A stretch of DNA of 64,000 bases from Comamonas testosteroni (lineage in GTDB: Bacteria > Pseudomonadota > Gammaproteobacteria > Burkholderiales > Burkholderiaceae_C), in assembly GCA_008727115.1 (NCBI GenBank), contig CP044131.1, forward strand, positions 1 through 64,000, in the 5' to 3' direction. The translations under genes and the position numbers were made by a program. Position 1 is the first letter of the stretch, and the number at the start of each line of letters is the position of its first letter. A model generated the notes under the pieces. It did no database searches, was not told the origin of the DNA, and saw nothing but the letters and a program-made list of their open reading frames with translations. Positions 49,226-58,448 of this stretch are shown in pieces.

Positions 49226-49255
49226 TGCCCGAAGAAGCCCATGGAGAATACTGAC

Positions 49256-49282
49256 ATGCATATTTTGATGTTCAAAATGCAT
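49256..49282. promoter_or_regulatory. 27-bp dyad upstream of pckG, probable operator
   Basis: Nested symmetry: outer ATGCAT at 49256-49261 and 49277-49282, inner TTTTGA-TGT-TCAAAA at 49263-49277. It lies about 235 bp upstream of pckG, in a 344-bp gap that otherwise holds only the preceding terminator and a presumed long leader. The GC-poor sequence differs from its surroundings. Confidence 0.5.
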
Positions 49283-49517
49283 ACTTTTTGCCTTTGATTT
49301 GCTGACAAATTCAAAGCCCCTACCTAGAATCGGTGTCCCGCTGCCTTTCAAGGTCAGGCTGTTTTGACTGTTGCAGCAGGAGTTCAGGCGTTGACAAGCG
49401 CCAGGGAAAGTAAGAGAGACACCTTCGAGCCTTTTTTCAAAGACGCAGACGGATGCATGGCACTGGATGGCCGCCTGCTTCTTTGAAAAATTGGTTTTTT
49501 AATTGAAGGACTGCCCC

Positions 49518-51374
49518 ATGAACGCCGCTGTGCAAAACCTGAACATTCAGGCTCCGGACTACGTCAAGAACACCAAGCTCATCGCCTGGGTGGCCGAGAT
49601 GGCCGCGCTGTGCAAGCCCGCCCAGATCCACTGGTGCGACGGCTCGCAAGCTGAATATGACGCGCTGTGCCAGCAACTGGTGGATGCAGGCACCTTCAAG
49701 CCCCTGGCCAAGCGCCCCGGCTCCTTCCTGGCCTGGACCGACCCGTCTGACGTGGCCCGTGTGGAAGATCGCACCTACATCTGCTCCGCCAAGAAGGAAG
49801 ACGCAGGCCCTACCAACAACTGGATGGACCCAGCCGAAATGCGCGCCACGTTGAACCCGCTGTTCGACGGCTGCATGGCTGGTCGCACCATGTACGTGGT
49901 GCCCTTCTCCATGGGCCCTCTGGGCTCGCCCATTGCCCACGTGGGCATCGAGCTGTCCGACAGCCCCTATGTGGCCGTCAACATGAAGATCATGACTCGC
50001 ATGGGCAAGGCCGTGTATGACGTGATCGGCACCGATGGCGAGTTCGTGCCTTGCGTGCACACCATCGGCGCACCTCTGGCAGCCGGCGAAAAGGACGAGA
50101 CCACCTGGCCTTGCAGCAAGACCAAGTACATCGTTCACTACCCCGAAACCCGCGAAATCTGGTCCTACGGCTCGGGCTACGGCGGCAACGCGCTGCTGGG
50201 CAAGAAGTGCTTTGCGCTGCGTATCGCTTCCACCATGGGCCGTGACCAGGGCTGGCTGGCCGAGCACATGCTGATCCTGGGCGTGACCAACCCTGAAGGC
50301 AAGAAGTACCACGTGGCTGCCGCCTTCCCCTCGGCTTGCGGCAAGACCAACTTCTCCATGCTGGTGCCGCCCAAGGCCTTCGACGGCTGGAAGGTCACGA
50401 CCATCGGCGACGACATCGCCTGGATCAAGCCCCAGGCCGACGGCTCGCTGCGTGCCATCAACCCCGAAGCCGGTTATTTCGGCGTGGCTCCCGGCACCAA
50501 CATGCTGACCAACCCCAACTGCATGCTGAGCCTGGACAAGAACGTGATCTTCACCAACGTGGCGCTGACGGACGACGGCGACGTGTGGTGGGAAGGCATG
50601 GAAAAGGACCAGGGCAAGCTGCCCGATCACCTGATCGACTGGCAAGGCAAGGACTGGACACCCCAGATCGCCAAGGAAACCGGTGCCAAGGCCGCTCACC
50701 CCAACGCCCGCTTCACCGTGGCTGCCATCAACAACCCCGCGCTGGACGAAGCCTGGGACGATCCCGCTGGCGTGAAGATCGATGCCATCATCTTCGGCGG
50801 CCGCCGCTCCACCACCGTGCCTCTGGTGACCGAAGCGCGTGACTGGACCGAAGGCGTGTACATGGCAGCGACCATGGGCTCCGAAACCACAGCAGCCGCC
50901 TTTGGCGCGCAAGGCGTGGTGCGTCGCGATCCTTTCGCCATGCTGCCTTTTGCCGGCTACAACATGAGCGACTATTTCCAGCACTGGCTGGATCTGGGCG
51001 CCAAGATCGAAGCCCAGGGCGCAACTCTGCCCAAGATCTTCACCACCAACTGGTTCCGCAAGAACGCCGAAGGCAAGTTCGTCTGGCCCGGCTATGGCGA
51101 AAACATGCGCGTGCTGAAGTGGATGATCGACCGTCTGGAAGGTCAGGCGCAAGGCCAGGAAACGGCTTTCGGTATCGCTCCTCAGTACGCAGAAATCAAC
51201 TGGTCGGGTCTGGACTTTGACGCTGCCCAGTTCGACAGCGTGACCAATATCGACAAGGCTGCCTGGGCTGAAGAAATGAAGCTGCACGGCGAGCATTTCG
51301 ACAAGCTGGCCTACAACCTGCCCAAGGCCATGTTGGATACCAAGGCAGAATTGGAAAAGCGCCTGACTGCCTGA
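49518..51374 (+). CDS. pckG: Phosphoenolpyruvate carboxykinase (GTP)
   Basis: 618-residue enzyme that interconverts oxaloacetate and PEP with GTP, the entry to gluconeogenesis. The P-loop-like FPSACGKTN at 270-278 has the reactive C274, and [12 protein letters not shown] (220-231) binds PEP. The ATG at 49518 follows GAAGGA. It is a single-gene unit; a terminator follows at 51500. The codon choice is noticeably C-rich and uniform, as in highly expressed genes. Confidence 0.97.
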   Translation: MNAAVQNLNIQAPDYVKNTKLIAWVAEMAALCKPAQIHWCDGSQAEYDALCQQLVDAGTFKPLAKRPGSFLAWTDPSDVARVEDRTYICSAKKEDAGPTNNWMDPAEMRATLNPLFDGCMAGRTMYVVPFSMGPLGSPIAHVGIELSDSPYVAVNMKIMTRMGKAVYDVIGTDGEFVPCVHTIGAPLAAGEKDETTWPCSKTKYIVHYPETREIWSYGSGYGGNALLGKKCFALRIASTMGRDQGWLAEHMLILGVTNPEGKKYHVAAAFPSACGKTNFSMLVPPKAFDGWKVTTIGDDIAWIKPQADGSLRAINPEAGYFGVAPGTNMLTNPNCMLSLDKNVIFTNVALTDDGDVWWEGMEKDQGKLPDHLIDWQGKDWTPQIAKETGAKAAHPNARFTVAAINNPALDEAWDDPAGVKIDAIIFGGRRSTTVPLVTEARDWTEGVYMAATMGSETTAAAFGAQGVVRRDPFAMLPFAGYNMSDYFQHWLDLGAKIEAQGATLPKIFTTNWFRKNAEGKFVWPGYGENMRVLKWMIDRLEGQAQGQETAFGIAPQYAEINWSGLDFDAAQFDSVTNIDKAAWAEEMKLHGEHFDKLAYNLPKAMLDTKAELEKRLTA

Positions 51375-51381
51375 TTGCTCC

Positions 51382-51480
51382 CCCTGAGCGGCGTTGCCGC
51401 TTCCCCCTCTCTCTACGCGCTTTGCGCTATGGGAGGGGGACGGCAGCCTCGCTGCGAGGCGGCTCTTGCTTGCTGCCCTG
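51382..51480. repeat. Dispersed ~100-bp repeat, copy 1
   Basis: Begins CCCTGAGCGGCGTTGCCGCT, continues with TCCCCCTCTCTC and GGGAGGGGGACGGCA, and ends near CTTGCTTGCTGCCCTG. An inverted copy lies at 61722-61819. Both lie at the 3' ends of genes. Confidence 0.8.
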
Positions 51481-51499
51481 AGTTGGGGCAGCGCCTATT

Positions 51500-51536
51500 A
51501 AAAAGCCCCGCAGAGAAAATCTACGGGGCTTTTTTC
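51500..51536 (+). terminator. pckG terminator
   Basis: Stem AAAAAGCCCCG / CGGGGCTTTTT with a 15-base loop and T run. Confidence 0.9.
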
Positions 51537-51614
51537 TTGCTTTTGTTTTTATAGCTAATTGCCTTTGCAATTAGTGAGCTACAGGCCAATTTGACTTGAA
51601 GTTCAATCCACAAT

Positions 51615-51650
51615 AAAAAAGCCGCTGGCCTTGTGGGCAGCGGCTTTTTT
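51615..51650 (-). terminator. Terminator of the 142-residue membrane-protein gene
   Basis: Stem AAAAAAGCCGCTG / CAGCGGCTTTTTT with a 10-base loop; it also works in the plus direction. Confidence 0.9.
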
Positions 51651-51667
51651 GCGGATGCGGTCAGTGC

Positions 51668-52096
51668 TTAGCGGCTCTGGCGATCCATGGCACGGGCCAG
51701 ATCGGCCATCAGGCGGGCATCTTGCAAAGCGGCATTCCAGACGCGTTCGTCGGCAGCGGCTTGCTGGCGGCTCTTGACCCAGGCGCGGTAACCGCTGCGG
51801 GCCATGTTGAGGGCGCGGCGTGCGGGGGCGGAGAACAGTGCGACGCTGGCAAAGGCCATGGCCCACAGCACCAGCCAGGCTGCCATCATGTGGCCGTTGT
51901 TCCAGGTTTCCGTAGCTTGAAAGATGCCCACAGCCAATGCTGCCAGCACCACCAGGGCGACGATCCAGCGCGTGCTGGCTTGAGACTTGGCCTGATGCTC
52001 GGCAGCCAAGGCGGCCATGCGTTCATCGCTGGCCTGATAAATGCGCACCACACCGGGGTGCTCGACACAGTAGGAGTTGTAAATAAAGTTGCTCAT
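51668..52096 (-). CDS. Hypothetical inner-membrane protein
   Basis: 142 residues: an N-terminal cytoplasmic part, two adjacent transmembrane helices (about 43-60 and 71-90) and a basic C-terminal helix. I do not recognise a family. It is divergent from a LysR regulator with a 135-bp gap that contains two imperfect dyads (TAGGG-ATTA-CCCTA and TTCAAA-(6)-TTTTGAA), so the regulator may control it. Confidence 0.7.
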   Translation of the reverse strand: MSNFIYNSYCVEHPGVVRIYQASDERMAALAAEHQAKSQASTRWIVALVVLAALAVGIFQATETWNNGHMMAAWLVLWAMAFASVALFSAPARRALNMARSGYRAWVKSRQQAAADERVWNAALQDARLMADLARAMDRQSR

Positions 52097-52231
52097 GGCA
52101 GTTGACCCTTTGACCCACGCTTTTGGCGAATTGCCCGGGGAGTAGGTATAACTATAGGGATTACCCTAGGTGTGTTCAAATTTATATTTTGAATCTGTAG
52201 CATTCACAACAGTGATGTATTGGGTGATGCC

Positions 52232-53212
52232 ATGTCTTTGAACTTCCGCTCTCTGGATCTCAATCTGCTGCGCGTCTTCGATGAGGTCATGTCCGAGCGC
52301 AGCCTGACGCGGGCTGCCCACAAGCTCAATATCACCCAGCCCGCCGTCAGCAATGCCATGCGCCGCTTGCGCGAAGCGCTGGGCGATGAACTGCTGGTGC
52401 GTCAGGGCCAGGGCGTGGAGCCCACGCCACGTGCCCAGGCGCTGTGGCCGGCGATTCGTGAAGCACTGCAGCAACTCGAAGGCGTGCTGGTCCCTGATGA
52501 CTTTGATGCGGCCACGGCCGATGCCACCTTTGTGATTGCCATGGCCGATGCCACGGCGGCCACGCTGATTCCGCCGCTGTACCCGATTCTTGAACGCGAG
52601 GCGCCGGGCATTGGCATACGCGTGCTGCCCTTGACCACGCGTGATCCGCGGCCCTTGCTTGACGACGGAGAGGCCGACATGGCCGTGGGCTACTTCCCGG
52701 CCGTGCTGGCCGATCTGACGGCGCGTGCCCAGGCCGGCGGGCTGGTGGCCTTTGACAGCCGCCGCTTGTATGAGGGGGAGTACCTGTGCGTGATGCGCAA
52801 GGGCCACCCGCTGGAGCATGTGACGCTGACTATGGACAACTACTGTGCAGCGCGCCATATGCTGGTCAGCTTTTCAGGGCGCTCGTTCGGCTTTATCGAT
52901 GAATCACTGGCCTCGCTGGGGCGCTCGCGTGAAGTGGTGCTCACGGTCAACCAGTTCTTCACGGCTGCGCGGGTGGTCATCAACTCCGATCTGCTGACCA
53001 TCTTGCCGCGCCACTTCGTGCCCGTGACAGGCATGAGCGAGCAGTTGGTGCTGCGCGATCTGCCGTTTGACGTCCCTCCCGTGCATGTGGATGCGCTGTG
53101 GCGCCGCCGCGGCCCCCATCCACAGGCCTATGACTGGCTGCTCAGAACGCTGACGCGCTCGGCCGAGATCACTTTTGCCAACGGTTTCGCCCAGGTGGCT
53201 CAACATGGCTGA
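52232..53212 (+). CDS. LysR-family transcriptional regulator
   Basis: 326 residues. The N-terminal winged helix (LNLLRVFDEVMSERSLTRAA, AVSNAMRRLREALGDELL) and the periplasmic-binding-like effector domain are complete. The N-terminal sequence LDLNLLRVFDE is typical of the NodD/LinR-type subgroup. The ATG at 52232 is taken over an upstream TTG because the MSLNFRSLDLNLL start aligns with the family. Confidence 0.9.
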   Translation: MSLNFRSLDLNLLRVFDEVMSERSLTRAAHKLNITQPAVSNAMRRLREALGDELLVRQGQGVEPTPRAQALWPAIREALQQLEGVLVPDDFDAATADATFVIAMADATAATLIPPLYPILEREAPGIGIRVLPLTTRDPRPLLDDGEADMAVGYFPAVLADLTARAQAGGLVAFDSRRLYEGEYLCVMRKGHPLEHVTLTMDNYCAARHMLVSFSGRSFGFIDESLASLGRSREVVLTVNQFFTAARVVINSDLLTILPRHFVPVTGMSEQLVLRDLPFDVPPVHVDALWRRRGPHPQAYDWLLRTLTRSAEITFANGFAQVAQHG

Positions 53213-53237
53213 GGGGTACAGCCCCTAAACTAGGCGT

Positions 53238-54116
53238 ATGAAGATTCAGCTGCTGTCCGATCTGCACCTCGAAGTCCATCCCCAGTTTGTGGCCCAGCCG
53301 GCTTCGGGGGCTGATGTGCTGGTGCTGGCCGGTGATATTGGCTCCTACCAGAGCAGCACTCAGGTGGCCGGTGACAACTTCGGGCTGGAGCGCTTTTCGC
53401 CGCTGCCCCAGTATGCGAGCTGGCCCACACCGGTGCTGTTCGTCCCCGGCAATCATGAGTACGACATGCAGGACTTTGACGAGGCCCGTCTGCGACTGCA
53501 GCGGGTCTGCGATCAGCTGGGCCTGATCTGGCTGGATCGTGAAACCGTGGTCATGGATGGCGTGCGCTTTGTGGGCACCACGTTGTGGAGCGATTTTGAT
53601 GCCATGGCCATGCATGAAGGCGTGAGCGATGTCACACGCCTGCACAAGCTGCGCGAGAAGGCGTTTCGGGCGGCCAACTTCTATCTGCGAAAGACGGGCG
53701 GCACCCGCCATGGCGAGCCTTTCCTGGCCGAGCCCATGCGCGAAGAAAGCCTGCTGTGCCAGGACTGGCTGAGGAATGCGCTGCAGCAGCCCTTTGACGG
53801 CCACACGGTCGCCGTCACCCACTTTGCACCCAGCCTGCGCAGTGCTGACCCACGCTATGGCCTGGTGCCGGGAACGGCCGGGTTCTGCAATGTCATGGAT
53901 GACTTTTTGCCCCATGCCCAGTTGTGGTTGCACGGCCATTTGCATTGCGCAAGCGACTATATTGCCCAGGGGCTGCGCAGCGATGGCAGTGACTGGCAAT
54001 GCCGGGTGGTGGCCAATCCGCTTGGCTATGCCCGCAAGGGTGAACAGAACGATTTTTTGCCAGCGTCGACGATTGACTTGAGCCAAGTCAAGACGCGGCA
54101 GGCTGCAAGCGCGTAG
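53238..54116 (+). CDS. Metallophosphoesterase
   Basis: 292-residue calcineurin-like phosphoesterase. The dinuclear-metal motifs appear in order: LLSDLHLE (5-12), LAGDIGS, PGNHEYD, an ATTHFAP-like VTHFAP, and LHGHLH. The substrate is unknown. It lies 25 bp after the LysR gene and 29 bp before a UspA gene, all on the same strand, so a small operon is possible. Confidence 0.9.
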   Translation: MKIQLLSDLHLEVHPQFVAQPASGADVLVLAGDIGSYQSSTQVAGDNFGLERFSPLPQYASWPTPVLFVPGNHEYDMQDFDEARLRLQRVCDQLGLIWLDRETVVMDGVRFVGTTLWSDFDAMAMHEGVSDVTRLHKLREKAFRAANFYLRKTGGTRHGEPFLAEPMREESLLCQDWLRNALQQPFDGHTVAVTHFAPSLRSADPRYGLVPGTAGFCNVMDDFLPHAQLWLHGHLHCASDYIAQGLRSDGSDWQCRVVANPLGYARKGEQNDFLPASTIDLSQVKTRQAASA

Positions 54117-54145
54117 TCTTTGATTATCAACAAGGAGAAATTGCC

Positions 54146-54568
54146 ATGAAAATTTTGCTCGCCGTGGACGGCAGTGCCTACACCCAGAAAATGCTGGACT
54201 ACCTGACCTCGCATCAGGAGATGCTGGGCACGGGCCATGAATACACGCTCATCACCGTGCAGCCCACGCTGCCTCCGCGTGCACGCGCTGCGCTGGGCAA
54301 GGAAGTGGTGGAGCAGTACTACGACGAAGAGTCGACCAAGATTTTGCAGCCCGTGCAGGAGTTCCTGAAGGCGCGTGGCGTGGAAGCGCAAAGCATTGCC
54401 AAGGTCGGCCCCATTGCCGACACCATCATTCACACAGCGCAGGACGGCAAGTTCGACCTGATCGGCATGGGCACGCATGGTCACGGCGCGCTGGGCCGCC
54501 TGGTCATGGGCTCGGTCAGCTCGCAGGTGCTGGCAGGCTGCACGATTCCGGTGTTGCTGATTCGCTAA
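54146..54568 (+). CDS. Universal stress protein UspA family
   Basis: 140 residues with the start MKILLAVDGS and the ATP-binding signature GMGTHGHGALGRLVMGSVS near the C-terminus, so it probably belongs to the ATP-binding Usp class. The ATG follows AAGGAG. Confidence 0.93.
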   Translation: MKILLAVDGSAYTQKMLDYLTSHQEMLGTGHEYTLITVQPTLPPRARAALGKEVVEQYYDEESTKILQPVQEFLKARGVEAQSIAKVGPIADTIIHTAQDGKFDLIGMGTHGHGALGRLVMGSVSSQVLAGCTIPVLLIR

Positions 54569-54572
54569 TAAT

Positions 54573-54664
54573 TTCATAGCTGATGGCGATTGCTGCATAT
54601 GAATAGCAGCTCAAAATCATCTTTGAATCAAGGATAGACGAGCGTCCACAGCTACAAAAAACAA
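54573..54664. repeat. Structured intergenic element (uspA copy)
   Basis: Arm CATAGCTGATGGCGATTGCT, central TTTGAATCAAGGAT, and closing arm CAGCTACAAAAAACA. Degenerate version of the element at 35783-35876. Confidence 0.4.
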
Positions 54665-54688
54665 AGTACCTCCGCGTGATATCCCCTC

Positions 54689-54717
54689 AGGCTGCGCCGC
54701 AAAGCGCAGCCTTTTTT
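54689..54717. terminator. Terminator between uspA and argP-like gene
   Basis: Stem AGGCTGCG / CGCAGCCT with an 8-base loop and TTTTT. The T run reaches the stop codon of the convergent regulator gene. Confidence 0.85.
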
Positions 54718-55642
54718 ATGCAGTGCATCCATCTGTCTGGAGCGACTGCATGGCCTCATCAAGCAAGGCCTGGCTGACGCGTGTCAGCACCTGGGACTGC
54801 AGGTTCCAGCAATGCCAAAACAGTGCGATGGACAGCGACTGGCCCGTTGCCACATCGACCAGCTCGCCCGCGTCCAGTGCAGGCTGCACCAGCAATTGCG
54901 GCAGCACGCCAATGCCCCAGCCAGCCCGCACGGCGCGCACCTGTGCCTCGCAGCTGGGCAGCAAAATCTGGTGCTGCAAAGACACGCTGCGCAGCCCCAG
55001 GCAGCGCGCCACAAACTCGGCCTGCATGTCGTCCTTGCGGTTGAAGGAGAGGTAAGGCAGCTGGTTGAAATTCTTGCGTGTCAGGCCTTGGGGCAGCCGC
55101 TGCTGCGCAAACTCGCGTGAAGCAACGGCCACATAGCGCATGGCACCCAGAGGCTGCACCGTGCAGCCGCGCATGGGCTGGCTCAGCGTGGTCACGCAGC
55201 CCATGACCTGGCCCGAGCGCAGCAGCTCCTGCGTGAAGTCCTGGTCGTCCACCACCACCTCCAGCGGCAGGCCGCTTTTCACCAGCGCATCAAGCGCCGT
55301 CATGGCCCAGGTGGCAATGCTGTCGGCATTGATGGCAATCGAGATGATTTCTCCGGCCTGGCTTTGTCCGGTCTGCGGTGCCAGCTCTTGCAGCTCGTGC
55401 GCCAGATCGGCCCGCAGCAGGCGTAGCTGCTTGGCATGCTTGAGCAGCAAGCGCCCTGCACTTGTGGGCTTGACGGGGCGCGTGCGCTCGACCAGAACAG
55501 AGCCCACTTGCGACTCCAGCGCGCGCAGGCGCTGCGACACGGCGGACTGGGTGATATGCAGCTTTTGCGCCGCGCGTTCAAACCCGCCTTCTTCGACGAT
55601 GGCCGCCAGACATTCCAGTGCAACCGGGTCCCAGTAACTCAT
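54716..55642 (-). CDS. argP: LysR-family regulator, ArgP (IciA) type
   Basis: 308 residues. The N-terminus WDPVALECLAAIVEEGGFERAA and ITQSAVSQRLRALE match the ArgP/LysG group, which responds to arginine and lysine and controls amino-acid export and metabolism. It is divergent from dadA with a 96-bp gap, so it probably controls D-amino acid catabolism here. The more common dadA regulator in other bacteria is Lrp-like; this arrangement is therefore of interest. Confidence 0.85.
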   Translation of the reverse strand: MSYWDPVALECLAAIVEEGGFERAAQKLHITQSAVSQRLRALESQVGSVLVERTRPVKPTSAGRLLLKHAKQLRLLRADLAHELQELAPQTGQSQAGEIISIAINADSIATWAMTALDALVKSGLPLEVVVDDQDFTQELLRSGQVMGCVTTLSQPMRGCTVQPLGAMRYVAVASREFAQQRLPQGLTRKNFNQLPYLSFNRKDDMQAEFVARCLGLRSVSLQHQILLPSCEAQVRAVRAGWGIGVLPQLLVQPALDAGELVDVATGQSLSIALFWHCWNLQSQVLTRVSQALLDEAMQSLQTDGCTA

Positions 55643-55738
55643 AGAAAACCAATCTTGAACTGCATTAGCAGAACTAATGAAACTGCTGAAAATTTAATGA
55701 TGCTTTTGGTTGTAGGCAAGAGTGCAGACACTGCTCGC

Positions 55739-57073
55739 ATGAACATCATCGTCCTGGGCGCCGGCATCATCGGCATCAGCACCGCCTGGCATCTGCGCGA
55801 GCGCGGTCATCAAGTCACCGTGGTGGATCGCCAAAGCGGCCCTGCGCTGGAGACCAGCTATGCCAACGGCGGGCAGATTTCGGTCAGTTATTGCGAGCCC
55901 TGGGCCAATCGCCAGGCGCCGTGGAAGGCGCTCAAATGGATGTTCGACAAAGAAGCGCCGCTGCTGTTCAGGCCGCAGCTCGATCCTGCCCAATGGCGCT
56001 GGTGCCTGCAGTTTCTGGCGCAGTGCAATGACAAGGCTTTTGCGCGCAATGTGCAGCAGATCGTGGCGCTGGGTGCCTACAGTCATGCGGCGCTCAAGGA
56101 AATGGTCAAGAAGACCGGCATTGAGTTCGAGCGCCTGGAGCGCGGCATTGCCCATTTCTACAGCACCCAGAAAGCCTTTGATGAGGCTGCCGAGGGCGTG
56201 GAACTGATGCGCCAATACGGTGTGCAGCGTCGCCTTGTCAGCCGCGACGAATTGCTGAAAATCGAGCCCGCATTCACGCCTTATGCAGAGCACATTGCAG
56301 GCGGCACTTTTACCGAGTCCGATGAAAGCGGCGATGCGCGTGTCTTCACCGAAAAGCTGGCGCAGTTGTGCGCAGCTGCTGGCGTGGAACTCCTTTATCA
56401 GCACGACATTTTGAGCCTGCAAGCTGCAGATTCAGGCAAGCCCGCCAGCGTGCAGATTCGCGCAAAAAATGGCGGCGCTGCACGCCGCCTGAGCGCGGAT
56501 GCGGTGGTGGTCGCCTGCGGCTCCTACACGCCGCTGCTGCTCCAGCCATTGGGCGTGAAGCTGCCCATCTATCCCGGCAAGGGCTATAGCGCGACGCTGG
56601 CGCTGCTGCAGCCAGAAAAAGCACCGGTTGTCTCCACCATCGACGACAGCTGCAAGGTCGCCATGAGCCGCCTGGGCAACCAGCTGCGTGTGGCGGGAAC
56701 GATTGAGCTGGGCGGCTTTGACATGCGACTGGACACGCCTACGGCCAGAGCCCGCTGCGAAATGCTGGTCAGGCGCGTGGAAGCGCTGATGCCTGGCGTC
56801 TGCGACACCCGCCTGCCTGAAGAGGGGGGTGATCCGCAATTTTGGTGTGGCCTGCGCCCTGCGACGCCCACGAATATTCCCTGCATCGGTGCCACCCAGG
56901 CCGCAGGAATCTGGGTCAATGCCGGCCATGGCACGCTGGGCTGGACGCATGGTGCGGGCTCGGGCAAGGCGATGGCGGCACTGATGAGTGGTGAGCGTCC
57001 TGCACTGGACTTCGGCTTCTGGGGTCAGTCAGAGCTGCGCGGCCTGAGCGGCTCGCTGGCCGCTACGGGCTGA
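55739..57073 (+). CDS. dadA: D-amino acid dehydrogenase small subunit DadA
   Basis: 444-residue FAD enzyme that oxidises D-alanine and other D-amino acids at the membrane. The N-terminal dinucleotide fold IIVLGAGIIGISTAWHL, the segment ETSYANGGQISVSY and the C-terminal VNAGHGTLGWTHGAGSGK are typical. The start ATG at 55739 gives MNIIVLG; an ATG 14 codons earlier is possible but has no ribosome-binding site and gives no recognised residues. Confidence 0.92.
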   Translation: MNIIVLGAGIIGISTAWHLRERGHQVTVVDRQSGPALETSYANGGQISVSYCEPWANRQAPWKALKWMFDKEAPLLFRPQLDPAQWRWCLQFLAQCNDKAFARNVQQIVALGAYSHAALKEMVKKTGIEFERLERGIAHFYSTQKAFDEAAEGVELMRQYGVQRRLVSRDELLKIEPAFTPYAEHIAGGTFTESDESGDARVFTEKLAQLCAAAGVELLYQHDILSLQAADSGKPASVQIRAKNGGAARRLSADAVVVACGSYTPLLLQPLGVKLPIYPGKGYSATLALLQPEKAPVVSTIDDSCKVAMSRLGNQLRVAGTIELGGFDMRLDTPTARARCEMLVRRVEALMPGVCDTRLPEEGGDPQFWCGLRPATPTNIPCIGATQAAGIWVNAGHGTLGWTHGAGSGKAMAALMSGERPALDFGFWGQSELRGLSGSLAATG

Positions 57074-57199
57074 CGCCTTTGCGACGTCCGGAGGTCGGCG
57101 TGGAGCACGCGTGCGTCTGCGCGTGGAGTTTTGCGAAGATTGCCTGTATTGTGGAGCCGGGCTCTCACTACAATGCCGGCCAGCTTACTGATCACGACC

Positions 57200-57691
57200 A
57201 TGACTCAGCCTGATCTCACTCCTGCAGCCCCCTCTTCGCGCAGCTTTGCGCGCTCTTTGCCTCTGGCCTTGCTCAAGGCCAGAGAGGCCGTCACCTCGCG
57301 CTTCAGGCCCACATTGCGTGAACACGGGCTGACCGAGCAGCAGTGGCGTGTGCTGCGCACCATGTGGACAGCCGACAGACGCCTGCGCCCGATGGAGCTT
57401 TCACAGCTGACCTTCATCAGCATGCCCAGCCTTTCGCGCCTGCTCAAGACGCTGGAAGGGCGCTTGCTGATCAAGCGCGGCAGGCATGTCGGTGATCTGC
57501 GGGGCGCGGAGTTTGCGTTGCTGCCCGCAGGCGCGGAGATGGTGGAGCTCATCGTGCCTCTCTTCGAGAGCATCTATGCCGAAATCGAGAGCCAGCTGGG
57601 CCAAGCACAGAGCGAGCAGCTGTTTCGCATACTCGAGCATGTGGTGCAAAGCCTGGGCCTGCCCGGCGAGGATGATCTGGGCTCGGACTGA
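57200..57691 (+). CDS. MarR-family regulator, HpaR type
   Basis: 163 residues with the winged-helix MarR fold. The segment SLPLALLKAREAVTSRFRP, followed by HGLTEQQWRVLRTMW, is characteristic of the homoprotocatechuate-pathway repressor group (HpaR/HpcR). No hpa genes are in the window, although a flavin reductase gene lies 0.76 kb downstream. The ATG at 57200 is preceded only weakly by a ribosome-binding site. Confidence 0.85.
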   Translation: MTQPDLTPAAPSSRSFARSLPLALLKAREAVTSRFRPTLREHGLTEQQWRVLRTMWTADRRLRPMELSQLTFISMPSLSRLLKTLEGRLLIKRGRHVGDLRGAEFALLPAGAEMVELIVPLFESIYAEIESQLGQAQSEQLFRILEHVVQSLGLPGEDDLGSD

Positions 57692-57719
57692 GGCGAGAGA
57701 CGCACGGCACAATGCAGCC

Positions 57720-58361
57720 ATGAGTTCTGCGATTGCTGTCATCGACTTTGAAACCACGGGCATGTCGCCAGGTCAGGGCGCTCGGGCCACCGAAGTGGCC
57801 ATCGTGATGCTGGAGCAGGGGCGCGTGGTCGACCGCTTCCAGAGCCTGATGCAGACCGGTGCCTGGGTATCGCCCTTTATCACCGAGCTGACGGGTATCA
57901 CCAACGAGATGCTGCGCACTGCACCTGCGGCCGCAGAGGTCATGCGCGAGGCGGCGCGTTTTGTGGGGGACACACCCATGGTGGCGCACAACGCATCATT
58001 CGACAGCAAGTTCTGGCAGGCCGAGCTAGCGCTGGCGGGAGAAGCCGCGACGCAGGCGTTTGCCTGCACCGTGCTGCTGTCACGGCGCATTTATCCGCAG
58101 GCGCCCAGCCACAGCCTGGGCAATCTGGCGCGCTATCTGCAGCTGCCCTCCACAGGTCGAGCCCACCGCGCCATGGTGGATGCCGAGATGACGGCGGCCC
58201 TGCTAGCCCGCATGCAGCAGGACTTGTGCGCCCGTCATGCCTTGCCCTGGCCCGACCATGAGCTGCTGATGCAATTGCAGCGCTGCAGCAAGGCCAAGGC
58301 CAGCAGCTGGCTGGTGCAAAAAAGTGCGGAAGGCTTGCTGGCGGCAGAGAGTCAATTGTGA
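57720..58361 (+). CDS. DnaQ-like 3'-5' exonuclease
   Basis: 213 residues with the DEDDh exonuclease motifs: IDFETTG (Exo I), VAHNASFDSKF (Exo II) and HRAMVDAEMT (Exo III). It resembles the epsilon proofreading subunit family but stands apart from a polymerase; such proteins act in repair or RNA trimming. It begins 28 bp after the MarR gene. Confidence 0.9.
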   Translation: MSSAIAVIDFETTGMSPGQGARATEVAIVMLEQGRVVDRFQSLMQTGAWVSPFITELTGITNEMLRTAPAAAEVMREAARFVGDTPMVAHNASFDSKFWQAELALAGEAATQAFACTVLLSRRIYPQAPSHSLGNLARYLQLPSTGRAHRAMVDAEMTAALLARMQQDLCARHALPWPDHELLMQLQRCSKAKASSWLVQKSAEGLLAAESQL

Positions 58362-58448
58362 TGCTTTCAGGCCTCTAGCCATTGACGGGAAAGCATCTGT
58401 AGCTATCAAAAAAGATAGTCTTCTTCAAGACGTAATCCCTTACGAAGT

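Noticed and set aside
49437-51296. Long antisense frame over pckG
   Set aside because: Shadow of a strongly codon-biased gene; His/Gly/Val-rich with no recognisable domain.
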